64,000 nt of DNA from Alphaproteobacteria bacterium (GTDB taxonomy: Bacteria; Pseudomonadota; Alphaproteobacteria; Rickettsiales; UBA8987), in assembly GCA_030429625.1 (NCBI GenBank), contig JAUIFA010000002.1, forward strand, positions 248,001 to 312,000. The letters run 5' to 3'. The notes under the pieces were generated by a model. It did not search any database and was not told the DNA's origin. It saw nothing but the letters and a program-made list of their open reading frames with translations. Position numbers and translations under genes: made by a program. Below, one piece after another: positions 52,989 to 61,110 of the stretch; position 1 is the first letter of the stretch; each line of letters begins with the position of its first letter.

Positions 52989-55513
52989 GCCTTCTTCCTC
53001 CTTTCATGGAAAGTTGGAAGCCATTCATGGGCAAGATTTCCACAATCAACCATAGAACTTTCAAGAACACCAAGTGTTTCAGGAGTCGAAGCAAGGATTG
53101 CAAGGTCATCATCAATGTCGGTAAGGTCTAGCTTACACACGACTGCGTCAACATTATGAATTAAAAGAAATTCCCGATCAAAGCTGCTCATAGAGTTTAG
53201 TAATTCATATTCACTCTTTTTCAAGCCAAATACTTCCTCATAACCTTTCGGGGTGGCATTGCGATTGGGTAAAAAGATTTTTGTTTTTATTTTTCTTGCC
53301 AGTATTTTGGTAATGGAGCTTTTTTCTGCCCCATCCGCACTTTCCGTGGCGAAAATAACAATCGCATTTTTGCTTTTTAAATCTCGTAACCAAGATTCTA
53401 TATTTTCATTAAAGGCATAATTATCAATTAAGGTCCAAGCTTCGTCTAAAACAATAATTGTTGGACGACCATCAAGCGCCTGTTCAACACGATCCATTAG
53501 ATAAAATATCGTTGGGATAAGAGGAATTTCGTCGCTAACAATGTCGCTAAGATCAAAGCTGAAAGCATTGTTTTCTGTTAAATCGATCTGGTCAATAACG
53601 TTATCAAAAAGATAAGAAAAACGTCCTTCACCATACCACTGGCTTAAAACATTCTCTAGAGGAATTTTATCAATCAATTTTTCATAGACCAAATCATCAT
53701 CATCAATTTCGGTATCGTTAAGTGCAGCGTCTTTGGTCAGTTTATTCACCAATTCTTTTTGAATTTCTTCAAAAGGCCTACTATCTTTTTCCATTGGCCA
53801 GAATTTTTGAATCACTGCTCCAATGGTTCTTTCCGTAATTGGTAAATTGTAGGCATAGTCTATTGCGCTTTTAATTGTTTCTTTTTGTTCCTTTGATACT
53901 GCCTTATGAGGTTTTCCCATCAAATAGCAGAACCAGCGCATTAGAAATTCTCTATTTTCCTCAGTATCTTGTAACAGTAGGGGGTTAAAACCACCTTCAC
54001 CATAAATAGGATTATCGCTTATTCTCTTATACACACCATTTATGGAACGAATAAATATTTCTGCTCCACGCATATGGTCAAAGAAATAAAGCTGGGTATT
54101 GTATTTCATTGCTTGTGCGACCAAAAAATTCAGCAGGACAGTTTTGCCTGAGCCATAAGGGCCAATGATAAAGGTATGGCCGTTATCTTCATAATGGAAG
54201 TTAAAGAAATAAGGAGTGTTGTTTGCCGTGTAAAAAACGCTCACAGCCGAACCCCAATAATTACCAGAACGCCTTCCGGCAGGGAAGGAATATAATGAAG
54301 CAAATCCACCAACATGCATACTGGCAATAGGTGACATGCGTTTATTGAATTCAAAATTACCCGGTAATTGCGCCCAATAACAATCTTCAAGAAAAATATC
54401 TTCCCGTATTGCAATAACACCAATTTTGTTCAACGCATCGTAAACACGCTTGACCCCCTCTTTTAGAGCAGAGGCAGAATGCTCAACAACCATAATGGTG
54501 ATCTGATGTTCTCCGTAGTCCATAGGAGAACCTTGGTTGGCATTAATGACATCGTCCAATCCAGAAACCTTACTTAAATATTTATCTCCAGAGATTCTTT
54601 GGTAATAAATTTGCTTTTCAAAAGCTTCAAGTGCCTGTTTATGTTTTACAAAATCAAAACTCTCAGTAATAACAAATTGCTGATCGGCTTGTAAGAATTT
54701 ATCCACATTGCGTGCTGATACCTCATGATAACTTTTAACAGTTAAAATAGCACCATAATGCTTTCCCGTGTGTCCCTCTGATATGACGGTATTAAAACCA
54801 AACGATACTTTATGAGAAGGCAAAAGGTCGGCAAGATCAACCGCAGACAGGGGAATAGTTTCTTCTTGAAGGTTAATGATTTTGCTCAGAAACGATAACA
54901 TTTCAGAATAGTAAATGCCATCACTTTTGTAAATCTGTAAACGCCTTGCTCCATAGCCACTGAGGCTTTGTAGAATATCGTCGATGGTTTTGGTCAATTC
55001 CATGCAGGAATTGTCTAAATATTCTTCCCTGTAACGCAATTCCTTGGTAAAGAGTATGGATCTGAATAACGTATTGATGTCTTTTAAACTAAGATCCTGC
55101 CCTTCTATCATCACTGTCAGGTAAAGCTCGTTGGTATATTTTTCATCCCATTTATTTAAGTCAGACCAGTGTTTGTCTAAATCCTGTGTAAAGCCGTTGG
55201 GATGCTCCCCTTCGGTTGTAAGATTGCTTTTTCGACGAAAAGTATGGAAATACACACTGTAATGTGTGGATTTGATCCCCTCTCTTATTGCTGCTCTAAC
55301 AGCATTGCGAACGGAAATAATCTCTTTTTTCTCGTCCTGAACGGTTTCAAATGCAAAGCCAGTCAGCTTTATCACTTGCATCAATTCGCCGTTTTTTGTT
55401 AACAATGTGTTGGGATTGTAATGGCAAGCATAAGGAATGAACTCTTCAACATTTACCTCACATGTATCCGAACTGTCCTTAAGGGATTTGTTAATTTTAC
55501 TTAATTGAGCCAT
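52985..55513 (-). CDS. virB4: Type IV secretion ATPase VirB4
   Basis: VirB4 powers pilus assembly and substrate transfer. The 842-residue protein has the VirB4/CagE N-terminal domain (about 20-400) and a RecA-like ATPase domain with Walker A GPYGSGKT (451-458), Walker B IIVLDEAW (D690, E691) and the motif RDLKSKNAIVIFATES. It is not fused to VirB3, as its N-terminus is soluble, and no separate virB3 gene was seen. The end overlaps virB6 by four bases. It is 99 bases downstream of the third virB2 gene. Confidence 0.94.
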   Translation of the reverse strand: MAQLSKINKSLKDSSDTCEVNVEEFIPYACHYNPNTLLTKNGELMQVIKLTGFAFETVQDEKKEIISVRNAVRAAIREGIKSTHYSVYFHTFRRKSNLTTEGEHPNGFTQDLDKHWSDLNKWDEKYTNELYLTVMIEGQDLSLKDINTLFRSILFTKELRYREEYLDNSCMELTKTIDDILQSLSGYGARRLQIYKSDGIYYSEMLSFLSKIINLQEETIPLSAVDLADLLPSHKVSFGFNTVISEGHTGKHYGAILTVKSYHEVSARNVDKFLQADQQFVITESFDFVKHKQALEAFEKQIYYQRISGDKYLSKVSGLDDVINANQGSPMDYGEHQITIMVVEHSASALKEGVKRVYDALNKIGVIAIREDIFLEDCYWAQLPGNFEFNKRMSPIASMHVGGFASLYSFPAGRRSGNYWGSAVSVFYTANNTPYFFNFHYEDNGHTFIIGPYGSGKTVLLNFLVAQAMKYNTQLYFFDHMRGAEIFIRSINGVYKRISDNPIYGEGGFNPLLLQDTEENREFLMRWFCYLMGKPHKAVSKEQKETIKSAIDYAYNLPITERTIGAVIQKFWPMEKDSRPFEEIQKELVNKLTKDAALNDTEIDDDDLVYEKLIDKIPLENVLSQWYGEGRFSYLFDNVIDQIDLTENNAFSFDLSDIVSDEIPLIPTIFYLMDRVEQALDGRPTIIVLDEAWTLIDNYAFNENIESWLRDLKSKNAIVIFATESADGAEKSSITKILARKIKTKIFLPNRNATPKGYEEVFGLKKSEYELLNSMSSFDREFLLIHNVDAVVCKLDLTDIDDDLAILASTPETLGVLESSMVDCGNLAHEWLPTFHERRKKA

Positions 55514-55612
55514 AGCCTAAATTATATGCCAATTTGTGTAAAAAATATATAAAAATTTATCTTTTTACATATATGGGTAGCCGATGTCTTAGTTATAAAA
55601 ATAAGTGGCTTC

Positions 55613-55963
55613 TTATGTTATATTTGCTGGATCGCCTGGTAGTAAATCAGTACCGCAATAATATCCTTCTTGACCCGCAATAGCATTTGCGATGCCACGT
55701 GCGCCAAAGATAATACCGATGCCAACAGTGATGGTTACAACCAAACCCCAACTAGCACGGCCAAAGAAGGCACCTACACCGATAAATGCTACTGCCAATG
55801 TGGCAATTGCTTTGCCAACTCGTCCAGTGGCTGCTTCAACCAATTCGCACACTCCATCTTTTATAACCTCACCAATAGCATCCGCATAGGACACTTCAGG
55901 TAACAAAACTACAGCAGTGGCAAAGGCTAACAGAATAAAATAGTCAGTGAGGCGTGTATTCAT
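55613..55963 (-). CDS. virB2: VirB2-like pilin, divergent copy
   Basis: The 116-residue precursor has a signal peptide (cleavage near VSYA), two cysteines, and the two hydrophobic segments typical of VirB2 (about 47-67 and 72-93). It shares KAIATLAVAFIGVGAFFGRASWGLV with the two other copies, but its N-terminus differs and its C-terminal tail is longer (YYCGTDLLPGDPANIT). It lies directly upstream of virB4. Pilin function is inferred from fold and position. Confidence 0.87.
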   Translation of the reverse strand: MNTRLTDYFILLAFATAVVLLPEVSYADAIGEVIKDGVCELVEAATGRVGKAIATLAVAFIGVGAFFGRASWGLVVTITVGIGIIFGARGIANAIAGQEGYYCGTDLLPGDPANIT

Positions 55964-56136
55964 TCTTCTCTCCAGTGAATCATCACATCATTATATCTAT
56001 TATTCTATCAATTTTTTGCATTTCTCGCAATATAATAATTAACATTATATTAAATTTTAGATAAAAATGTTTGTTTTTAGTAATGGTATTAGGAGATTGT
56101 TATTATGGATCAATGGATTAATTGCAATTTAGACAA

Positions 56137-56163
56137 TAAAAAAGGGAGGCCGAAGCCTCCCTT
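56137..56163 (-). terminator. Intrinsic terminator after virB2 copy A
   Basis: On the minus strand AAGGGAGGC-TTCG-GCCTCCCTT is followed by TTTTATT. It is a strong hairpin with a UUCG tetraloop, 25 bases past the stop codon. An identical one follows copy B, so each pilin gene has its own terminator. Confidence 0.92.
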
Positions 56164-56188
56164 AATAGTATGCTAATGCTACATAGTA

Positions 56189-56482
56189 TTATACACAAGT
56201 ATCGTTTTGTCCACTGATAGCTTCAGCGATGTTTGAAGCACCAAAGAGCATACCGATACCCACGGCAGTGATGATCACTAGACCCCAGTTGGCTTTACCA
56301 AAGAAAGCACCAATGCCAACAAATACGACAGCAAGAGTGGCTAAACCTTTAGCAACCGAACCATGTGAAGCAGTTACAAGGGCACAAAGCGCATTTTTCA
56401 GCTGACCGTCAATGGCGTAAGACATCTCAGGTAGGGCGATTGCAACAAGCGCAAACAAAGCAATAATAAATAAGTTTTTCAT
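56189..56482 (-). CDS. virB2: VirB2-like pilin, copy A
   Basis: The 97-residue precursor has a signal peptide (MKNLFIIALFALVAIALPEMSYA) cleaved near residue 23, then a short loop with one cysteine (NALCALVTASHGS) and two hydrophobic segments joined by GKANWGL, as in VirB2. It is identical to copy B through most of its length. The differences are ALVTA/AVVNA around residues 34-37 and the tail (ASNIAEAISGQNDTCV against AENIAQAISSSNSANC). GGAGACGG precedes the start. It has its own leader and terminator. Confidence 0.88.
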   Translation of the reverse strand: MKNLFIIALFALVAIALPEMSYAIDGQLKNALCALVTASHGSVAKGLATLAVVFVGIGAFFGKANWGLVIITAVGIGMLFGASNIAEAISGQNDTCV

Positions 56483-56676
56483 TTTCCGTCTCCATTTAAG
56501 TTTATTAACTAAATATTATAAATAATACATTATAATTTCTCTCGATTAGTTATAGGATAGCGCAGATATATGACAGTTTTGTGACATTATCTAAATTATC
56601 TGTAAAATTTTAGATTTCATTGTTTTTGAGCGAGGGGAAAAAAGGGGGTGTTGTGGGTGGTAGTGTGTGTTACGCA

Positions 56677-56705
56677 ATAAAAAAGGGAGGCCGAAGCCTC
56701 CCTTT
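56677..56705 (-). terminator. Intrinsic terminator after virB2 copy B
   Basis: The minus-strand hairpin GGGAGGC-TTCG-GCCTCCC with a T-rich run is the same as the terminator after copy A. It lies about 26 bases downstream of the stop codon. It would limit read-through from the copy B pilin into copy A. Confidence 0.92.
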
Positions 56706-56730
56706 GGAATCGATAGTGTTTAAGCTACTA

Positions 56731-57024
56731 CTAACAGTTTGCTGAGTTAGAGCTGCTAATAGCTTGAGCAATATTTTCAGCGCCGAACAGCATACCGATA
56801 CCCACGGCAGTGATGATCACTAGACCCCAGTTGGCTTTACCAAAGAAAGCACCAATGCCAACAAATACGACAGCAAGAGTGGCTAAACCTTTAGCAACCG
56901 AGCCGTGTGAGGCATTAACAACTGCACAAAGCGCATTTTTCAGCTGACCGTCAATGGCGTAAGACATCTCAGGTAGGACGATTGCAACAAGCGCAAACAA
57001 AGCAATAATAAATAAGTTTTTCAT
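56731..57024 (-). CDS. virB2: VirB2-like pilin, copy B
   Basis: The 97-residue protein is the near-identical partner of copy A, with the same signal peptide, cysteine near residue 33 and two membrane segments (about 44-62 and 67-85), differing by 13 or so residues concentrated at 34-37 and in the last 16. It ends in cysteine. It is the first pilin gene after traX, which ends 128 bases upstream. In F-like systems TraX acetylates the N-terminus of such pilins. Confidence 0.88.
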   Translation of the reverse strand: MKNLFIIALFALVAIVLPEMSYAIDGQLKNALCAVVNASHGSVAKGLATLAVVFVGIGAFFGKANWGLVIITAVGIGMLFGAENIAQAISSSNSANC

Positions 57025-57151
57025 TTTCCGTCTCCATTTAAGTTTATTAACTAAATATTATAAATAATACATTATAATTTCTCTCGATTAGTTATAGGAT
57101 AGCGCAGATATATGACAGTTTTGTGACATTATCTAAATTATCTGTAAAATT

Positions 57152-57898
57152 TTAGATAAAAACATGTTTTATGATAATAAATACGCCAAAATGCAGGCTG
57201 TATATCAATAATGAGTTGCGGGAGATAAACAATATTATGGGTGATATCAAGCTTATCCTATCCATTTTAATGACAATGAGGCGGTAATAATAAAAGATAT
57301 AGACCAGTAGGGTCATGAATAGACAAAAAGTAATTTGCTGCCAAAGCACGAAATTAGACATATATAACTGCATCATAATGTGGAAAGCAAATATAAGGAC
57401 AAATACCAGCTTTTCTTCAAAGTTTTTGTGCTCACTTCGGTGTATAATATGTCCGGCTAATGCCATGAGCAGGGCGGTTGAGCCATAATCGGTGATAAGC
57501 CCACCGGGGATATACCAGAACAATAAGGCGAAGAAGGTGAAGAACAGGTATTTGCTGAGATATTGGGTGTTTTCCAATAACGATAAAAAAAGTCTCGCCA
57601 GTATAATACTGAATAAGATATTGACGGGGAAGATGTCACGCTGGCATACATAGGAAATCATGACAAGAACAGAGGCTTGTATGAATAGACTCGTATCAAA
57701 TTTATATTTTCCGGAATAGCCCACCAAGAATAGAAAAATGGGCATGCTCACCCGCCCGATAAGGCGCAGGGTCGTTGCTTCTGGGAAGAAAAAATAAGCA
57801 ATATGATCGATGATCATAGCGGTAATGGCAATGAACTTAAGCACGTCATGAGAGTTTATCTCAGTGCCATATTGATTATAGGGCTTGATCAGATACAT
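57152..57898 (-). CDS. traX: TraX-family pilin acetylase
   Basis: The 248-residue membrane protein belongs to the TraX family, whose F-plasmid member acetylates the N-terminus of F pilin (TraA, a VirB2 relative). The family motif DVLKFIAITAMIIDHIAYF near residues 19-37 and RLIGRVSMPIFLFLVGYS (about 45-62) are clear, and about eight membrane segments follow. It overlaps the end of miaA by ten bases and lies immediately upstream of three pilin genes, which supports pilin modification as its role. Confidence 0.87.
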   Translation of the reverse strand: MYLIKPYNQYGTEINSHDVLKFIAITAMIIDHIAYFFFPEATTLRLIGRVSMPIFLFLVGYSGKYKFDTSLFIQASVLVMISYVCQRDIFPVNILFSIILARLFLSLLENTQYLSKYLFFTFFALLFWYIPGGLITDYGSTALLMALAGHIIHRSEHKNFEEKLVFVLIFAFHIMMQLYMSNFVLWQQITFCLFMTLLVYIFYYYRLIVIKMDRISLISPIILFISRNSLLIYSLHFGVFIIIKHVFI

Positions 57899-58755
57899 AC
57901 AGCACCATCGCTAAATTGATTCTTAAACCACGTGACTTGTCGTTTGGCGTAGTTACGGGTAGATTGCTGAGCTTGTGAAACTGCCTCCTCAAGACTGCAT
58001 TCCCTTTTATTATAGGCAAGTAATTCCGGAACGCCAAGTGCTTTCATGGCGGGCAGTTCCGGATCAAGATTTTGTTGTGCAAGCTTTTCGACTTCTTCAA
58101 TTGCACCATTGTCGATCATTTCCAGAAGGCGGTTGTTACAATTTTGGTATAATATATTACGTTCGGGGTTGATAAAATATTTCTTAAACATCGTTTGAGG
58201 GTAGAATAGTTTTTTTGATTCTTGTAGTTCAGAGATGGATTGTCCGGTTTGTTCAAAGACTTCCCAGGCGCGAATCATCCTCTGGCTATCTCCGATGGGG
58301 AGTTTTTCTCCCATCACAGGATCTTTTTTACTGAGCATTTTATGAAATTCATCGTTTCCCACTTGTTTAAAAAGATGTCGGGTTTCATTTCTGATTTTAT
58401 TATCTATGTCGGGGATTTGTGACATTCCCTCCATCAAACATTTGAGATACATTCCGGTTCCGCCGACTAATATCGGGGTTTTTCCGTCTTTCAGTGCTTT
58501 ATCAATATGCGTGGTGGCGTGTTTAATCCACAAAGCCATAGAGCAGCTTTCCTTTGCCGACAAGAATCCGTAAAGCAGATGGGGTATGCCATTGCTCTGA
58601 TCTTTATCAGGTTGAGCGGTGATAATAGGGATTTCCTTATAGACCTGCATGCTGTCTGCATTTATGATGACAGAATCATAATCCTTGGCTATAGTGAGCG
58701 CGAATTTTGATTTGCCACTGGCAGTAGGGCCTCCAACAATAATAATTTCAGGCAT
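57889..58755 (-). CDS. miaA: tRNA dimethylallyltransferase
   Basis: MiaA transfers a dimethylallyl group to A37 of tRNAs reading UNN codons. The 288-residue protein begins IIIVGGPTASGKSKFALTIA (P-loop), then SMQVYKEIPIITAQP, GGTGMYLKCL and the C-terminal TRNYAKRQVTWFKNQF. It is first in this minus-strand series. Its start codon is 17 bases from the divergent serB start codon. Confidence 0.96.
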   Translation of the reverse strand: MPEIIIVGGPTASGKSKFALTIAKDYDSVIINADSMQVYKEIPIITAQPDKDQSNGIPHLLYGFLSAKESCSMALWIKHATTHIDKALKDGKTPILVGGTGMYLKCLMEGMSQIPDIDNKIRNETRHLFKQVGNDEFHKMLSKKDPVMGEKLPIGDSQRMIRAWEVFEQTGQSISELQESKKLFYPQTMFKKYFINPERNILYQNCNNRLLEMIDNGAIEEVEKLAQQNLDPELPAMKALGVPELLAYNKRECSLEEAVSQAQQSTRNYAKRQVTWFKNQFSDGAVCI

Positions 58756-58772
58756 AGGAGTAATATTTCAAT

Positions 58773-59699
58773 ATGTATTATAAAAATGTTGTGACCATTA
58801 TTGGCTCTAAAGAGACTATGCCATTTACTGTACAGGAACTCAATAGTGTCGTTGATATTTTGCAGGCTAACGGAGCGATTATAGAGGATGTAAAGTGGCT
58901 GGCAGAAGACGAAGCGTGTGATATTTTCTTTGCGGTTCTGTCGCAGGAGGAAGTCTATATTCTTTTATCACAATTGTTTATGGAGACAAAATTACCTTTT
59001 GACTTTGTGGTGCAAAATAACGGTGGACGTAAGAAAAAACTTATTCTCAGCGATATGGATTCTACCATCATTGAACAGGAATGTATTGATGAGATTGCGG
59101 ATTTTGCGGGTTTAAAAGAAAAAATCTCAACCATCACTGAACGTGCGATGAACGGAGAGCTTGATTTCAAAGAAGCGTTGCGCGAGCGAGTGAAGATGCT
59201 TGAAGGGCTCGCAGAAACAGTGTTGAGTGAGGCGTTTGACTCTAAAATTACCATTATGCCTGGGGCAAAAGAACTGGTGCAAACCATGAAAGCTCATGGA
59301 GCCAAAGCAGTGTTGGTCTCAGGAGGGTTTACGTTCTTTACCCAAAAGGTAGCGCAGATGGTTGGTTTTGATGTGGAGGAGGCAAACATACTCAACATTG
59401 CTGATGGGAAGTTAGACGGGACAGTTAAAGAGCCAATTTTAGACAGTTCTGCAAAGTTGAATGCGTTACATTTTTATGCTGAAGATATGGGTGTTGGGCT
59501 TTCTCAGACCTTGGTGGTGGGGGATGGGGCTAACGATTTGCCTATGATTCTGGCCTGTTCGGATAACGGTGGGTTGGGTATTGCGTATCATTCAAAACCA
59601 CGTGTGGCACAACAAGCAAAGCATAAAATTGACAATTGCAACCTAATTGGGTTATTATACGCTCAAGGATATAGTAGTAGTGATATCGTTTTGTCGTAA
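58773..59699 (+). CDS. serB: Phosphoserine phosphatase
   Basis: SerB dephosphorylates phosphoserine, the last step of serine synthesis. The 308-residue protein has an N-terminal regulatory domain (about 1-80) and a HAD domain with the nucleophile in LILSDMDSTIIEQECIDEIA, VLVSGGFTFFTQKVA (motif II) and VVGDGANDLPMI (motif III). It is far from serA and serC, 33 kb away. A weak AGGAG lies 12 bases upstream; the promoter must lie within miaA. csrA follows 48 bases later. Confidence 0.96.
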   Translation: MYYKNVVTIIGSKETMPFTVQELNSVVDILQANGAIIEDVKWLAEDEACDIFFAVLSQEEVYILLSQLFMETKLPFDFVVQNNGGRKKKLILSDMDSTIIEQECIDEIADFAGLKEKISTITERAMNGELDFKEALRERVKMLEGLAETVLSEAFDSKITIMPGAKELVQTMKAHGAKAVLVSGGFTFFTQKVAQMVGFDVEEANILNIADGKLDGTVKEPILDSSAKLNALHFYAEDMGVGLSQTLVVGDGANDLPMILACSDNGGLGIAYHSKPRVAQQAKHKIDNCNLIGLLYAQGYSSSDIVLS

Positions 59700-59747
59700 A
59701 TATTTTTATATTTACTGATAATTAGGGCGTAACAGGTAGTTAGTAGA

Positions 59748-60086
59748 ATGCTTTATTTAGTTCGTAAATTAAATGAATCCATCATTATCAATGACGATAT
59801 TGAAGTCAAGGTTGTTGAAATCAAGGGCAAGTCAGTAAAGCTTGGCTTTGAATTTCCCAGTACGGCTTCGATTTTGCGTAAAGAAGTACATGACAGAGTG
59901 GTGGCAGAAAACTTAATGGCCGCAGCCGGAGGCATGGAATATGTCGATGGAGTAGATCTGGAAGCCTTTTCAAATGCTAACAAGCAGTTGGGACAAAACC
60001 GTAGCAAGGAAAACCTTAAAGGTGCAGTGGAAGAGGGCATACGGAAGGCCGGCGGCGAAAAAGAACAAACGGAAGAAAATTCTTAA
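59748..60086 (+). CDS. csrA: CsrA-family translational regulator with C-terminal extension
   Basis: CsrA binds GGA motifs in mRNA leaders, repressing or stabilising target genes (flagella, carbon storage, biofilm). Residues 1-60 form the CsrA domain: MLYLVRKLNESIIINDDIEVKV, KGKSVKLGFEFP and ILRKEVHDRVV, with the arginine that corresponds to R44. CsrA usually has about 60-70 residues; this one has 112, with an extra glycine- and glutamate-rich, probably disordered tail. It has a TAGGGCG-like site upstream. It converges with nrdB. Confidence 0.87.
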   Translation: MLYLVRKLNESIIINDDIEVKVVEIKGKSVKLGFEFPSTASILRKEVHDRVVAENLMAAAGGMEYVDGVDLEAFSNANKQLGQNRSKENLKGAVEEGIRKAGGEKEQTEENS

Positions 60087-60104
60087 GCTTGTTGTATCTT
60101 TGCG

Positions 60105-61067
60105 TTAGGCAAATGCCTCGTCCCATGTTCCCAAAGTTGCTGCACGCGCATATTCGGTCACCCGATTTTCAAAGAAGTTGGTATGTTCCACTCCGTTGAG
60201 AATTTCGTCTAGCCATGGCAGTGGGTTCTTAGTCGTGTTATAAATAGGATTAAGTTCCAGCATCATAAGGCGACGATCAGCAATAAAGCGGATATATTTC
60301 TTCACGTCGTGCGAGGTAAGTCCTTGAATAGAACCTTCAATGTTGAAGGCCAAGTCAATAAACGCATCCTCGTGGGTGATGATGGTGTCGCAGACTTTAT
60401 AAATACGACGGTCCAATTCTTCCTTATCAATGTCTGGATTTTCACCGACGAATTCATGCCATAGGCGTATGATAGATTCAGTGTGAAGTGATTCATCCCG
60501 TACCGACCAGGCAATGATCTGTCCCATACCTTTCATTTTACCAAAACGTTGGAAGTTAAGTAAAATAGCAAAAGAGGCAAAAAGCTGTACCCCTTCAGTA
60601 AATGCACCAAAGGCAGCCAGTGTTGTAGCAATATCCAATTTATTATCCACACCAAATGTGTGCATGTAATCGGCCTTATCCTTCATCTCTTTATATTCCA
60701 TAAAATCAGAATAAGTAGTTTCGGGCATGCCAAGCGTGTCAATCAAATGCGAATAAGCGGCAATATGTACGGTTTCCATATTAGAAAAAGCCGCCAACAT
60801 CATTTGCACTTCGGTGGGTTGGAACACTCTTGTGTAATGTTTCATGTAGCAGTTATTGACCTCAATATCCGCTTGGGTAAAGAAGCGAAATATTTGGGTA
60901 AGAAGGTGTTTTTCTCCTTCATTAAGGTTATTACGCCAATCCTTTACATCGTCTCCCATAGGGACTTCTTCAGGCAGCCAGTGAATTTTTTGCTGGGTTT
61001 CCCACGCTTCATATGCCCACGGATAATGGAACGGTTTATAAATTGAACGCGCTTCTAGCAATGACAT
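60105..61067 (-). CDS. nrdB: Ribonucleotide reductase class Ia, small subunit
   Basis: NrdB holds the diiron-tyrosyl radical needed to make deoxynucleotides. The 320-residue protein shows the metal-binding and radical motif E-TV-H-IAA-Y (ETVHIAAYSHLIDTLG), with the radical tyrosine conserved, and the second motif with RDESLHTESIIRLWHEF. The C-terminal peptide (WDEAFA) contacts NrdA. It lies 43 bases downstream of nrdA on the same strand, an inverted order against serB-csrA. A class Ia enzyme implies aerobic growth. Confidence 0.96.
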   Translation of the reverse strand: MSLLEARSIYKPFHYPWAYEAWETQQKIHWLPEEVPMGDDVKDWRNNLNEGEKHLLTQIFRFFTQADIEVNNCYMKHYTRVFQPTEVQMMLAAFSNMETVHIAAYSHLIDTLGMPETTYSDFMEYKEMKDKADYMHTFGVDNKLDIATTLAAFGAFTEGVQLFASFAILLNFQRFGKMKGMGQIIAWSVRDESLHTESIIRLWHEFVGENPDIDKEELDRRIYKVCDTIITHEDAFIDLAFNIEGSIQGLTSHDVKKYIRFIADRRLMMLELNPIYNTTKNPLPWLDEILNGVEHTNFFENRVTEYARAATLGTWDEAFA

Positions 61068-61110
61068 AATATTCTCCCAAATATTTTTAAATTAGTGCCA
61101 ACAATATGTA

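Larger units (their letters stand above)
56140..57157. repeat. 542-bp tandem duplication carrying virB2 copies A and B
   Basis: The segment 56140-56615 repeats at 56682-57157, a constant offset of 542 bases. It contains terminator, pilin gene and about 130 bases of leader/promoter, ending at TTTTAGAT. The leader is identical in both copies, while parts of the coding region and the sequence between stop codon and terminator have diverged. The unit B end includes the traX stop codon. A related AAATTTTAGAT also lies upstream of the third pilin (near 56052-56062). Confidence 0.9.

Noticed and set aside
56101-57157. CRISPR-like array of repeats around the pilin genes
   Set aside because: The repeats are two long copies containing genes and terminators, not short regular repeats with unique spacers.
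50532-57898. Integrated conjugative element
   Set aside because: No relaxase, coupling protein, integrase or attachment repeats; the genes are embedded between miaA and comEC/amiC in operon-like order.
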